Assembly (NCBI GenBank): GCA_963764505.1
Contig: CAVXSP010000003.1
Coordinates: forward strand, 62,001-126,000
Length of the DNA: 64,000 bases
Reading direction: 5' to 3'
Origin: CAVXSP01 sp963764505
GTDB lineage: Bacteria > Acidobacteriota > Vicinamibacteria > Vicinamibacterales > SCN-69-37
The notes below the pieces were generated by a model. The model was given only the letters and a program-made list of their open reading frames with translations, was not told the DNA's origin and made no database searches. Positions 54,747-63,536 of the stretch are shown here, piece by piece; the stretch's first letter is position 1; every line of letters begins with the position of its first letter. The translations under genes and the position numbers were made by a program.

Positions 54747-55268
54747 TCAGTACGGCCTCTCCCTCATCCCGATCCGGTACAGCCAGAGCGACAGCAGCAC
54801 GTCGCCGACGACGAATATCGAAACGGCCACGGCGATGTCCAGCGCGCCGAGCCCGAGTGCCTGGCGGGTCGCCAGCGCAGGCAGCAGCGACTCCGGCACC
54901 TGGTCCAGGATGGACGCGCGGCTCGCTGACGGCAGGCCGAGACGCCGTTTCGCGAAGCTGGACGACAGATCGCCCAGCATCGCCGCGCCGCCCGCCAGGA
55001 ACCCCGTCCACCACCCGAGACCGAGCACTGCGGCAGCCAGTGTTCCCGCCGAAATCGCGATCGCGATCCCGCGCAGGGTCTTCGACCCGCCCAGCAGGGG
55101 CCGGCCGTCGAACCACCGGATCCCGCGATCGAGCGGCACGCCGTGACCTGCCAGCTTCGTCGCGACGACCGGCGCGCCGTTTGCGGTCAGGACCAGGATG
55201 ACGAGCTGCAGAATCGGGAACCAGTGCACGTTCGCGAGATCCGGTCCAGACCGCGGCGCGCCTGGCAC
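54747..55268 (-). CDS. CDP-archaeol synthase (CarS)-like membrane protein
   Basis: A 173-residue membrane protein of the CarS/DUF46 family. Motifs: TANGAPVVATKLAGHGVPLD, RPLLGGSKTLRG (the DGR-x-GxSKT-RG core of CTP-dependent cytidylyltransferases of this group), GFLAGGAAMLGDLSSSFAKRRLG and PESLLPAL. In archaea the family joins CTP to unsaturated archaetidic acid; bacterial members may act on other phospholipid precursors. About five helices are expected. It is convergent with the metallophosphoesterase, which could act on lipid phosphate as well; this link is speculative. Confidence 0.82.
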   Translation of the reverse strand: MPGAPRSGPDLANVHWFPILQLVILVLTANGAPVVATKLAGHGVPLDRGIRWFDGRPLLGGSKTLRGIAIAISAGTLAAAVLGLGWWTGFLAGGAAMLGDLSSSFAKRRLGLPSASRASILDQVPESLLPALATRQALGLGALDIAVAVSIFVVGDVLLSLWLYRIGMRERPY

Positions 55269-55382
55269 GCGTTCAGGGAGTACATGTAACGTAGCACGCG
55301 CGCACGGGACGCGAACGGTCGGCGTCCGTGTGCGGCCCCACCGGGCGCAAGACGGGGCAGGGTCGGAGACAGGAGGTGCGGC

Positions 55383-55793
55383 GTGCTCAGAGGATTCAAA
55401 CAGTTCGTGCTCCGCGGCAACGTCATCGATTTGGCGGTCGCGGTCGTGATCGGCGGAGCGTTTGGCGCCATCGTGACGGCGCTGGTGAAGGACCTGCTGA
55501 CGCCGCTCATCGCGGCGGCCGGCGGCCAGCCCGATTTCTCCGCGATCGCCTTTACGGTGAACGGGAGCCGGTTCGAGGTGGGCGACTTCATCAACGCCGT
55601 CATCTCGTTCCTCCTGATTGCCGTCGCCATCTATTTCTTCGTCGTCATGCCCGTGAACCGGCTGACGGCACGGATGCGCCGCGGCGAGCCGGCGCCCGAT
55701 CCGACGACGAAAAAGTGTCCGGAGTGTCTGAGCGAGGTGCCGATCGCCGCGCGGCGCTGCGCGTTCTGCACGAGCCCGCTGACGACGTCCTGA
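55383..55793 (+). CDS. mscL: MscL large-conductance mechanosensitive channel with C-terminal zinc ribbon
   Basis: A 136-residue MscL. The core is typical: FKQFVLRGNVIDLAVAVVIG at the N-terminus (TM1, with the GNVIDLAVAVVIGGAFG signature), FINAVISFLLIAVAIYFFVV (TM2). In place of the usual E-x-x-L-L-x-EIRD tail, the C-terminus has a zinc ribbon, C112-x2-C115...C126-x2-C129 (CPECLSEVP, CAFC). GTG start with GGAGG upstream. Such zinc-ribbon tails occur in several MscL of high-GC soil bacteria; their role is unknown. Confidence 0.95.
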   Translation: MLRGFKQFVLRGNVIDLAVAVVIGGAFGAIVTALVKDLLTPLIAAAGGQPDFSAIAFTVNGSRFEVGDFINAVISFLLIAVAIYFFVVMPVNRLTARMRRGEPAPDPTTKKCPECLSEVPIAARRCAFCTSPLTTS

Positions 55794-55816
55794 AGGCGGT
55801 CCGACGCCCGCGCGCG

Positions 55817-57043
55817 TCAGAAGAGCGCGAGCTGACGAGGTGGCCTGGCGGCGGCCCGGCGGGTCCGGCCGGGCTGCCCGTCGGCGAAGACGGTCCGCCC
55901 GCCGAGCACGGCGGACAGGCCGCGCTCGGTCTCGAGCACGCTCCGGACGTCCGCGGCGGGCGCCCGGCGCTGCTCCACGGCCCTGACGAAGCGCTCGAGC
56001 CGCCGTATCCCGTCGAGCTTCTCCGAGCGGTCGACTCTGGCCCGATCGAGGCTGCGACGGAGCACGTCAATCGTCGCGTCGTACGTCGTGAGGGGCACCG
56101 GGAACGGATGCCCGTCCTTCCCGCCGTGCGCGAACGAGAACCGGGCTGGATCCTCGAAGCGCGTTGGCGTTCCGTGCACGACCTCGGCGACGAGCGCCAG
56201 CGACTGGAGCGTTCGGGCCCCGAGCCGATCCACGAGGAGCAACGACGCGAAATCGCGCAGATCCCGCTCGTACGCGACGGCGAGCACGGCACCCAGGCGT
56301 GTCGAATCGACGTCCTCCGCGCGAACGTCGTGGCGAGGCGGCGCGACGAGGCGACGGAGCTCGCGGAGGGTTGCCTCCGGAGGCTGCCGCGCGATCTCGA
56401 GCATGGCGTGCTGCGCGGGTCGCGCCCGTGCGTCGACGAGATTGCGGACCAGGCCCGCGGGCTCGCCGACGATCGCCGTGTGCGGGTCGGCGGTGAAGTC
56501 ACGAACCGCGGCGGAATGCCAGTGATACCGTCGTGCCGTCCGCGTCCTGGCGTTCAGGCCCTGCTGCACGACGGCCCATTCGCCCGCGTCGGTGAGCACG
56601 AACGCGTGCAGGTAGAGCTGGAAGCCGTCGGCGATGGCGTTGTTGTCGACGCGCGCCGTGAGGCGGCTCGCCGACACGAGCGACTCGCCGCAGAGGCTCA
56701 GCCTGTCGGCCAGCGCGCGGAGCTCCTCCGGGGTGCGCCGCGAGTGCCGGCCGCGGCCGCCGCAGATGTGAATGCCCAGCTCCCCGGCGCGAGGGTTCAG
56801 TCCGCGCTTGAGCGCGCCCATTACGGAGGTCGTGATGCCGGACGAGTGCCAGTCCATGCCCATGACCGCGCCCAGCGCCTGGAACCAGAACGGATCGCTC
56901 AGACGGGTCAGCAGCCCGGACGCGCCGTAGTGGTGGACGACCATCTCGGCGATCGCCGTGCCGAGCCGCGTCATGCGGTCCGCGAGCCAGGCGGGCACGC
57001 GGCCGCCGTGGAGCGGGAGATCGGCGGTGCCGGATCGGCGCAT
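55817..57043 (-). CDS. DUF763 domain-containing protein
   Basis: A 408-residue soluble protein matching DUF763 along its whole length: RRSGTADLPLHGGRVPAWL at the N-terminus, DWHSSGITTSVMGALKRG, GIHICGGRGRHSR, ARVDNNAIADGFQLYLHAF and VVQQGLNARTRTARRYHWHS. The many conserved His, Asp and Glu positions suggest a metal-binding fold, possibly nuclease-like, but the function is unproven. ATG at 57043. Convergent with mscL (23 nt between stops) and divergent from the ABC permease. Confidence 0.9.
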   Translation of the reverse strand: MRRSGTADLPLHGGRVPAWLADRMTRLGTAIAEMVVHHYGASGLLTRLSDPFWFQALGAVMGMDWHSSGITTSVMGALKRGLNPRAGELGIHICGGRGRHSRRTPEELRALADRLSLCGESLVSASRLTARVDNNAIADGFQLYLHAFVLTDAGEWAVVQQGLNARTRTARRYHWHSAAVRDFTADPHTAIVGEPAGLVRNLVDARARPAQHAMLEIARQPPEATLRELRRLVAPPRHDVRAEDVDSTRLGAVLAVAYERDLRDFASLLLVDRLGARTLQSLALVAEVVHGTPTRFEDPARFSFAHGGKDGHPFPVPLTTYDATIDVLRRSLDRARVDRSEKLDGIRRLERFVRAVEQRRAPAADVRSVLETERGLSAVLGGRTVFADGQPGRTRRAAARPPRQLALF

Positions 57044-57148
57044 TCCCGGTATTGTCGCATCCGGGGACGAGCGGCAGCGGCAGAGGGATCGCGCGAGCGG
57101 TGAACCGGCGGCGCCCGTTCCCCGTATTCAGGGTTCGCAGGCGGTGAG

Positions 57149-59621
57149 ATGACGAAGTCCGGCAATCGACTGGCCCAGGCGGCGCGGCGGCTGGCACGCG
57201 CGCCGCGGTTCACGCTCGTGGCGCTGTTGACCTTGGTCGTGGCGGTGGGCGCGAACACCGCCGTCTTCGGCGTGCTCAATGGCGTCCTCTTGAAGCCGCT
57301 CCCCTATCCAGATCCTGAAGAGCTCGTCGGCCTCTGGCACGTCGCGCCTGGCGTGAACCTCGACCGGGTGAACATGGCGCCGTCGAACTACTTCGTCTAT
57401 CGCGAGCAGGGCCGAAGCTTCCAGGACGTCGGCCTGTATCGATCGGAGGACGTCAGCATCACGGGAACCGGCGAGGCCGAGCACGTGTCCGCGATCGCGG
57501 TCACCGACGGCGTGCTGTCGATTCTCGGCGTCTCTCCGGCGGCGGGGCGTCAGTTCACGCGCGCCGACGACGTCCCGGCCGGTCCCGCCACGGCGATGAT
57601 CGGCTACGCCTATTGGCAGAGACGGTTCGGCGGCGAGGCCACGACCGTCGGGCGCACGGTCCGGATCGACGGTGTCGGCCGGCGGATCGTCGGCATTCTC
57701 CCGCGCGAGTTCCGGTTTCTGGATCTCCCCGATCCGGCCGTCGTCCTGCCGCTCCGGTTGAACCGCGCCGACACTCACCTGGGCCAGTTCAGCTACGAGG
57801 GGCTGGCTCGTCTCAAGCCGGGCGTCACGCTGGCCGAGGCCAATGCCGACGTGGCCCGGATGCTGCCGATCGTGCTGCGCTCGTTCCCGGCGCCCGAAGG
57901 CTTCCCGCTGAAGCTCTTCGAGGACGCCCGCATCGGACCGAGCCTTCATCTGTTGAAGGACGACGTGATCGGCGATGCCGGCGGCGCGCTGGGCGTGCTG
58001 ATGGGCTGCATCGGGGTCGTGCTGCTCATCGCGTGCGCGAACGTGGCGAACCTCTGGCTGGTGCATCTCGAGGCACGGCGCCGCGAGTTGGCGCTCCGCG
58101 CGGCGCTCGGCGCCGGACGCGCGCGCCTGGCCGGCGAGATGCTGCTCGAGTGTCTCCTGATCGGAACGGCGAGCGGCGCGGCGGGATTGGGCCTCGGCTG
58201 GGCCGCGCTGCGGACGCTCGTGGCGATGGCGCCCGCCGGGATCCCGCGCCTGCGCGATATCGGCCTGGATTCGACCGTCGTGCTCTTCACCTTCGTCGTC
58301 GCGATCGCCGCGAGCCTGTTGTTCGGCCTGGCGCCGATCCTGAAATACGCGCGCACCGGTCCGAGCGCCAGCCTCCGCGACGCCGGACGGTCGCTGAGTC
58401 AGAGCCGCGGGCAGCACCGCGTCCGTGGCGCGCTGGTCGTCGTGCAGGTCGCCCTCGCGCTCGTGCTGCTCATCTGCTCCGGGCTGATGGCTCGGACGTT
58501 CGTCGCACTGACGCACGTCGACCCCGGGTTCGTCGACCCCGCGCACGTACAGACCTTCCGCGTCTACGTCCCGGAGGGGACGGCGCCAGACCCGGATCGC
58601 GTCGTGCGCATGCAGGAGTCGATGCGGGAGCGCCTGCAGGCGGTGCCCGGCGTGACCGCGGTCGCCGTGTCCACCGGCGTGCCGATGGACGGCGATTCCT
58701 CGAACGACCCGGTCTTCGCCGAGGACCGCGCCTACCGCGAGGGCGAGATGGCGCCCATCCGTCGGTTCAAGTTCGTGCTGCCCGGGTACTTCAGCACGAT
58801 CGGAGCGCCGCTCATCGCCGGACGCGATTTCACGTGGAGCGAGATCCGCCTGCATACGCCCGTCGCGGTGATCACCCGCAACTTCGCGGTCGAGTACCTG
58901 GGGACGGCCGGAGCAGGCGGTCGGCCGGCGCATTCGCGTCGGCTCGAAGGACGACTGGCGCGAGGTCATCGGCGTCGCCGGAGACGTCTACGACGACGGG
59001 ATCACGCGGGGGCCGATCGCGACGGTGTACTGGCCGATGATTCAGGAACGGTTCGAGAGCGACGCTCTCAGCGTGCACCGATCCGTCGTCTTCGTCGTGC
59101 GCTCGTCGCGCGCCGGCTCGAGCGCGCTCGAGAAGGACCTCCAACAGGCCGTCTGGGCGGTCGATCCGAACGTGCCGCTGTTCGCGGTGCGCACGCTGGA
59201 CCAGTTCTACCGGCGCTCGCTCGCGCGCACGTCGTTCACGCTGCTGCTCGTGGGCGTGGCCGGCGGGCTCGCGCTCCTGCTGGGCGTCATCGGGCTCTAC
59301 GGGGTGATCGCCTACTCCGTCTCGCAGCGCACGAGAGAGATCGGGATCCGCCTCGCGCTCGGCGCCCGGCCCGACCGGCTGACCGGCATGTTCGTGTGGG
59401 ACGGCCTGCGCCTGGCGATCGTCGGCGTGGCGTGCGGACTCACCGCGGCCTTCTTCGCCGTGCGCCTCATGTCGTCGCTGCTCTTCGGCGTCAGCGCCGT
59501 GGATCCGCTGACGTACGCGCTCGTCTCGGCCGGCCTCGTGCTCACGTCGGTCGTCGCCACCTACCTGCCGTCGCGCCGCGCCGCGGGCGTGCACCCGGCG
59601 CTGGCGCTCCGCGCGGAATGA
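57149..59621 (+). CDS. ADOP-type ABC transporter permease (MacB/FtsX-like), one-base frameshift
   Basis: Acidobacterial duplicated orphan permease (ADOP) of the MacB/FtsX type. The first frame (57149 to about 58906) shows the N-terminal helix (FTLVALLTLVVAVGANTAVFGVLNG), the periplasmic MacB_PCD domain, and the first FtsX block with helices (VLLIACANVANLWLVHLEAR) plus the start of the second periplasmic domain. The second frame (open from 59025, joining near 58907) continues and ends with the second FtsX block (ALLLGVIGLYGVIAYSVSQR, REIGIRLALGA). Removing one G from the GG at 58906-58907 (ACGGCCGG) gives a continuous 823 residues, reading LGTPEQAVGRRIRVGS. No ATPase gene is adjacent, as usual for this group. 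Confidence 0.88.
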
Positions 59622-59635
59622 TGGCGCCGCGGGGT

Positions 59636-60190
59636 CTAGACGATGCGAAGACCGAACAGGTCGGCGGCCTCGGCGACCGCCGGGTGTTCGAGGGTCAGCT
59701 CGTGGACGTCATGCAGGTGCAGCCGCGCCGCGGCGCGGTCGAAGATCGTCAGGTTCGCCCAGAGCGCTTCCCAGATCGACCACCACCGGAGGCCGGCGGC
59801 CTCGGGGTGGCGACGGTGGAGTTCGAGCGCCTGCGCCTGCGTCACGTCGCGCCGGCGCGTGGCGACGGCCGAGGGCCGCAGGCGCTCCCGGCGCAGGACA
59901 GCCGGGTCGTCGAGGTCGATGACGACGGCCTCGTCGTCGAGGTCGATGGTCGCGAGCGCTAGCGGCAGGTGGCGGCGGCGCAGCACGGCGGCCGCCAGCC
60001 GCTGCCCGCGGAAGGCCGCGAGCTGCTCGGCGACGCAGGAGACGGCCCGGTCCGCCAGATAGAGGCACCCGTAGGTGCCGGGCTGGTCGTGGCGTCCTTC
60101 GCCCTGGAACGGCCGTGGGAACCAGAGCGGCCCGTCGGGCGCCTCGGGGCGTGCGCTCGAGTTCCAGGCGAACGCGCGGTAGAGCCTCAC
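59636..60190 (-). CDS. RES-domain toxin (NAD+-targeting family)
   Basis: A 184-residue RES-family protein, toxin of RES/Xre type II systems. The N-terminal YRAFAWNSSARP, GRHDQPGTYGCLYLADRAVS and CVAEQLA provide the conserved Arg, Tyr and Glu positions near the domain centre; a Ser-containing segment lies in RWWSIWEAL. Characterised RES toxins degrade NAD+. Start is GTG 60190, inside the stop region of the Xre gene (GTGTGA overlap), so the toxin is translated after its antitoxin. Length is normal. Confidence 0.85.
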   Translation of the reverse strand: MRLYRAFAWNSSARPEAPDGPLWFPRPFQGEGRHDQPGTYGCLYLADRAVSCVAEQLAAFRGQRLAAAVLRRRHLPLALATIDLDDEAVVIDLDDPAVLRRERLRPSAVATRRRDVTQAQALELHRRHPEAAGLRWWSIWEALWANLTIFDRAAARLHLHDVHELTLEHPAVAEAADLFGLRIV

Positions 60191-60519
60191 ACGAACGCGT
60201 CGGAACGCTCCGCGCGGATCGCGCGCATCAGGTCTTCGATACGGCCGCGTCGCACCAGATCAATCGGCCGCTGGTCTCCGAGCCGCGGGTTGACGCCGAA
60301 CAGCCACGCCAGCGCCGCGTCCCGCTCGTACAGCCGGAGCAGGCTCGACCACACGAGCTCGAGCAGATCGACCTTCTCGGCGTTGAGCGGGTCGATGCCG
60401 GCGCCGCGGAGCCAGCGGGTCACCTGGGATCGGCTGACGCCGAGCATGTCGGCGAGCTGGGCGGCGGAACGGAAGTCGTGCCGGAGGGCCTGGACCTTGC
60501 TCGCGGTGGCGACGGGCAC
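60187..60519 (-). CDS. Xre/MbcA/ParS-type antitoxin (DUF2384)
   Basis: A 110-residue DNA-binding antitoxin. A helix-turn-helix covers residues 15-40 (FRSAAQLADMLGVSRSQVTRWLRG), and the C-terminal DUF2384 domain has ALAWLFGVNPRLGDQRPIDLVRRG and ends in IRAERSDAFV, which should occlude the RES active site. GTG 60519 is used because a TATGAT -10 box lies only 6 nt upstream on this strand; longer frames upstream overlap the GNAT gene. Autoregulation through the TTGCGCAA sites upstream is likely. Confidence 0.85.
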   Translation of the reverse strand: MPVATASKVQALRHDFRSAAQLADMLGVSRSQVTRWLRGAGIDPLNAEKVDLLELVWSSLLRLYERDAALAWLFGVNPRLGDQRPIDLVRRGRIEDLMRAIRAERSDAFV

Positions 60520-60525
60520 ACGGCC

Positions 60526-60584
60526 ATCATAGCGCAACACACTCTGTTGCGCAACGATTTCTGTTGCGCAAGTCAGACTATGAT
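60526..60584. promoter_or_regulatory. Divergent promoters and TTGCGCAA operator between antitoxin and GNAT genes
   Basis: TATGAT on the minus strand (60526-60531) and TATGAT on the plus strand (60579-60584) point outwards and each end 5-6 nt before a GTG start. Between them are GCGCAAC (60532-60538), GTTGCGCAAC (60546-60555) and GTTGCGCAA (60563-60571). CTGTTGCGCAA repeats directly at 17-nt spacing, and TTGCGC at the exact -35 distance (17 nt) for the antitoxin promoter overlaps the palindrome. This is an operator layout for repression by the Xre antitoxin. Confidence 0.65.
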
Positions 60585-60589
60585 GAGCC

Positions 60590-61018
60590 GTGCCCGTCCA
60601 CGTCCGGCCCGCCGATTTCCCCAGGGATCGCAGGCTGATCCTGCCCATTCGCATCGCCGTGTTCGTGCAGGAGCAGGGCGTGCCCCTCGACATCGAAGCG
60701 GACGACCGCGACCCGGCATGTGCGCACGCGCTCGCGTACGCGGGACGCAGGCCCATCGGCACCGGACGGATCGACCTCGAGCAGGGCGGGCGAATCGGCC
60801 GCGTCGCGGTGCTCGCGCCGTATCGGCGCGCCGGTGCCGGCGCGGCGTTGATGTCGCATTTCCACCGCGTCGCCCTGGCCCACGGTCTGACCCGCGTCTG
60901 GTGCCACGCGCAGCGCGCGGCCGTGCCATTCTACGAGCGGCTCGGGTACGCGGTCGCGAGCGCGCCGTTCGAAGAAGCGGGAATCGAGCACGTGACGATG
61001 ACGAAGACGCTCGCGTGA
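60590..61018 (+). CDS. GNAT family N-acetyltransferase
   Basis: A 142-residue GNAT acetyltransferase of the YjcF/ElaA-like type: IRIAVFVQEQGVPLDIEADD near the N-terminus, IGTGRIDLE, and the acetyl-CoA loop in RIGRVAVLAPYRRAGAGAALM (Q/R-x-x-G-x-G/A), then FYERLGYA. GTG start at 60590 is only five bases after a TATGAT box, so the mRNA is probably leaderless. Acceptor substrate unknown. Its promoter region is shared with the toxin-antitoxin pair. Confidence 0.87.
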   Translation: MPVHVRPADFPRDRRLILPIRIAVFVQEQGVPLDIEADDRDPACAHALAYAGRRPIGTGRIDLEQGGRIGRVAVLAPYRRAGAGAALMSHFHRVALAHGLTRVWCHAQRAAVPFYERLGYAVASAPFEEAGIEHVTMTKTLA

Positions 61019-61046
61019 GGCGATGGCGCCCGGTGCCGAACCGACG

Positions 61047-62195
61047 CTACGCCAGCGCGTCCTTGCTGAACTGCACGCACCTGGCGACTTCCTTCACGGC
61101 ATCCGACCCCTGTGGAATCGGATACTCCAGCTCGATCGTCGCCGGGAACTTCCACTTGTTCTTCTTGACGGTCTGGAGGATTTCCTTGATCTGCCCGTCA
61201 CCGGTCCCGAACGGCACCGTCATCGAGCAGTGCTCGGGCAGCGTGCGGTCCTTCAGGTGAAAGCTCGCGATCCGATCGTGGTGGCGCTCGAGGAACTCGA
61301 TCGGCCCGCCGCCCACGTTGCCGGCGGCGACGTAGTGACCGAGGTCGACGTTCGACATGTTCCACTTCGACATCGCAAGCGCGTCGTCGAATACCGTCAT
61401 GCTGCCCTGTCCGTGCGTGTGGTAGGCGACGTAGATCTGATGCTTCTCGCCGAACTGTGCCATCCGCTTGAGCATCGCCGTGCCATCCGCCCCCGGTGCC
61501 GGAAGCTCCATGGTCGTGTGAGTCGCGCCGAGCGTCTTGGCGACGGTGAACATGTAGTCGAGCTCCTCGTCGGAGGTCTGCATGTTCTTCTGCATGCCGT
61601 CGGACTTGTAGGCGTAGATCGTCACGCCGGCGTCGTTGTACATCTTCCGGAGCGCCTTGAACCGGTCCATCGACACCGACGTGCGCCACTTCTTCAGCGC
61701 CGCCTGATGCTCCTGCTGAGCGGCCTGCGCCGCCTGCTGTTCCGGCGTCATTTCGCCGCGGGCGCCGCGGCGCCCGCCGCCGCCTCCGCCACCGCCCCGG
61801 CGCGCGGCCATGGCCGCGAGCCTCTCGGGCGTGCACGCCTGCTCGTCCGCTGCCGCGCCTGCCAGTCCGGCGCGCTGCCCCCCGCGCGCCGCGCCCCGAC
61901 CGGGGCCACCGCCACGCGGGGGCGCGGCCGGCGCACCGGCGAACTGTTCGGCCGGCCCGTCCATCAGCTCGATCCCGCTGATGCCGGAGCCGAGCACGTA
62001 CTTCAGCGTCGCCTCGCCGCTCTGGTCCGCCATGCTGCGGTAGCTGTAGGTGATCACGCCAATCTGCACGCCGCCGAACACCGAGTTCGGCCTGGCCTGC
62101 GCCAAGACCGATCCGAGCCACGGCCGCTCGAGGAGCGCGGCAGCGGGCAGGCCCGCCAACGCCAGTCTTCCGAACTCACGTCGTGTGTACTGCAT
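61047..62195 (-). CDS. Sugar phosphate isomerase/epimerase family protein, Tat-exported, with Gly/Arg-rich insert
   Basis: A 382-residue xylose-isomerase-like TIM-barrel protein. N-terminus YTRREFGRLALAGLPAAALL is a twin-arginine signal. The barrel begins at GVQIGVITYSYRSM (residue 43) and continues with SGISGIELMDGP, TIYAYKSDG, ATHTTMELP, VAYHTHGQGSM, NVDLGHYVAAGN and FHLKDR, with the metal-binding Glu, His and Asp of the family. It carries an unusual insert at residues 93-148, rich in Gly, Arg and Ala. GGGAGG precedes ATG 62195. Substrate unknown; such exported members accompany sugar oxidation in Acidobacteria. Confidence 0.88.
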   Translation of the reverse strand: MQYTRREFGRLALAGLPAAALLERPWLGSVLAQARPNSVFGGVQIGVITYSYRSMADQSGEATLKYVLGSGISGIELMDGPAEQFAGAPAAPPRGGGPGRGAARGGQRAGLAGAAADEQACTPERLAAMAARRGGGGGGGGRRGARGEMTPEQQAAQAAQQEHQAALKKWRTSVSMDRFKALRKMYNDAGVTIYAYKSDGMQKNMQTSDEELDYMFTVAKTLGATHTTMELPAPGADGTAMLKRMAQFGEKHQIYVAYHTHGQGSMTVFDDALAMSKWNMSNVDLGHYVAAGNVGGGPIEFLERHHDRIASFHLKDRTLPEHCSMTVPFGTGDGQIKEILQTVKKNKWKFPATIELEYPIPQGSDAVKEVARCVQFSKDALA

Positions 62196-62534
62196 CTGAT
62201 TTGCCTCCCGCCGTTCGATCCCGCCGAGACGGTCCTTCCGGGCAGCCGAAGTATATGCCGGGCCGGAGACTCCTGTCGAAATCGCCACGGAGCGCCCTAT
62301 CGCGGATCGCGCAGGGTCCGCAAAGGCTTCCTCGGAGCTTTCTCGGGAGACCATAGTCGCCCTCCGACCGGACAAGGGCCGATTGCTGGCGGTTTCAGAT
62401 CTGTCAGGCCGCCAGGATATCCCCATCGCGTGGCCTGCCGGCGACACTCCGATGGGCGCGCGTGGTGTGCTTCTTGCGTCACGGCAGTGACGCCAGGAAC
62501 AGCCCTGGCAGACGCCAGCTTCACGCGAGGAATG
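62196..62534. promoter_or_regulatory. Intergenic region before the PEP-CTERM gene, sigma-54-like site at 62463-62477
   Basis: No gene is seen. TGG at 62463 and TTGC at 62474-62477 have the sigma-54 -24/-12 spacing (GG-N10-GC), with a weak -24 half (TGGTGTG). A 7-bp hairpin, GCGTCAC/GTGACGC (62476-62493), overlaps the expected start point near 62489. CAGGCC and GGCCTG form a further inverted pair (about 62406-62441). PEP-CTERM genes are known in several species to be under sigma-54 control, which makes the weak match more interesting. Confidence 0.35.
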
Positions 62535-63536
62535 ATGCGACGACGAGTGCTCAGGAGCGCCGCGCTCGGACTGGCCCTGGTGGCGATGTCCGCCGGGCGC
62601 GCCGCGGCGGACCCCATCACGTTCTACACGACCGTGTCCGACACCGACTATGTGACGGCAGCCGTAGGGCTCCGGAACGTCGGCGAGGGCGACCTCCTCG
62701 TGAGCGGCATCAGCGGGACGGTGACCAAGGCGATCCTCTTCTGGCACGGCCCCACCAACTCGTCCGATCCGACCGCCAACGCGAGCATCACCTTCGACGG
62801 CGCGACCGTCGTGGGCACGAACATCGGCTTCTCGCACGACAATTTCTGGATGATGGACAACAGCCAGGCGTACCGCGCGGACGTGACCGCGCTCGTGGCC
62901 GGCAACGGCTCCTACTCCCTGAGCGATCTGCAGAAGCTGCCGGACGTCGCGATCAACGGCGCCAGCCTGTTCGTCTTCTACGACGATGGCAACGCGGCGA
63001 ACAACCGCGACGTCACGCTGTTCAATGGGAACGACGGAAACTGGGCCAGCGCGTTCGACGACGCGGGCTGGGACTTCACGATGAACGGCGTCAACTACCT
63101 GGGCGGGCCGGCCAACTTCCTGATGTACGCATCCGACGGCCAGGTCTTCGGCCCGATGGACGACGGCACGCTGTCGATCAATGGCGTGCCGCTGGCCACC
63201 GGCGGGATCTTTCAGGGACAGGCGCCCTATGCCCCGGGCGCCGGCGTGAGCAACGGCAGCCTGACCGACCTCACGACGTTCGACCTCACCTCGTTCCTGA
63301 CGCTCGGTCTGAACAATCTGAACGTGACGCTCTCTGCGCCCAGCGGAACCGACGACGCCGTGAGCGCCGTGGTCGCCGCGGTCGACCTGCCCGCGGCCCC
63401 CGTCCCCGAGCCGGCTTCCCTCCTTCTCGTGGCCACCGGCGGCCTCGGCCTGCTGGCGAAGCGACGCCGGCGGAAACCCTCCTCCACTCAGAGCTCGACG
63501 GTGATCGACAGCGCCGGATCCTCTCGAAATCGGTAG
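62535..63536 (+). CDS. PEP-CTERM sorting domain-containing protein
   Basis: A 333-residue exported protein. Signal peptide residues 1-24 (SAALGLALVAMSAGRAAA). The body is a beta-rich surface domain (AILFWHGPTNSSDPTANASI, SLFVFYDDGNAANNRDVTLF). Near the C-terminus is PVPEPASLLLVATGGLGLLA followed by KRRRRK, the PEP motif, helix and basic cluster recognised by exosortase. An extra tail of about 20 residues after the basic cluster is unusual. It overlaps the convergent gene by 49 nt, so the stop may be misplaced by a late frame difference. ATG 62535 (GAGG four bases upstream) is used; 62532 is also possible. Confidence 0.88.
   Translation: MRRRVLRSAALGLALVAMSAGRAAADPITFYTTVSDTDYVTAAVGLRNVGEGDLLVSGISGTVTKAILFWHGPTNSSDPTANASITFDGATVVGTNIGFSHDNFWMMDNSQAYRADVTALVAGNGSYSLSDLQKLPDVAINGASLFVFYDDGNAANNRDVTLFNGNDGNWASAFDDAGWDFTMNGVNYLGGPANFLMYASDGQVFGPMDDGTLSINGVPLATGGIFQGQAPYAPGAGVSNGSLTDLTTFDLTSFLTLGLNNLNVTLSAPSGTDDAVSAVVAAVDLPAAPVPEPASLLLVATGGLGLLAKRRRRKPSSTQSSTVIDSAGSSRNR

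Noticed and set aside
54556..55116. Repeat protein with VRTGVRT units on the minus strand
   Set aside because: It is the translated 12-bp array continuing out of frame through the CarS-like gene; it has no start signal or family.
62505..62518. Second sigma-54 site near TGGCAGACGCCAGC
   Set aside because: GG to GC spacing is one base short of the required distance; the sequence is better read as a small hairpin.
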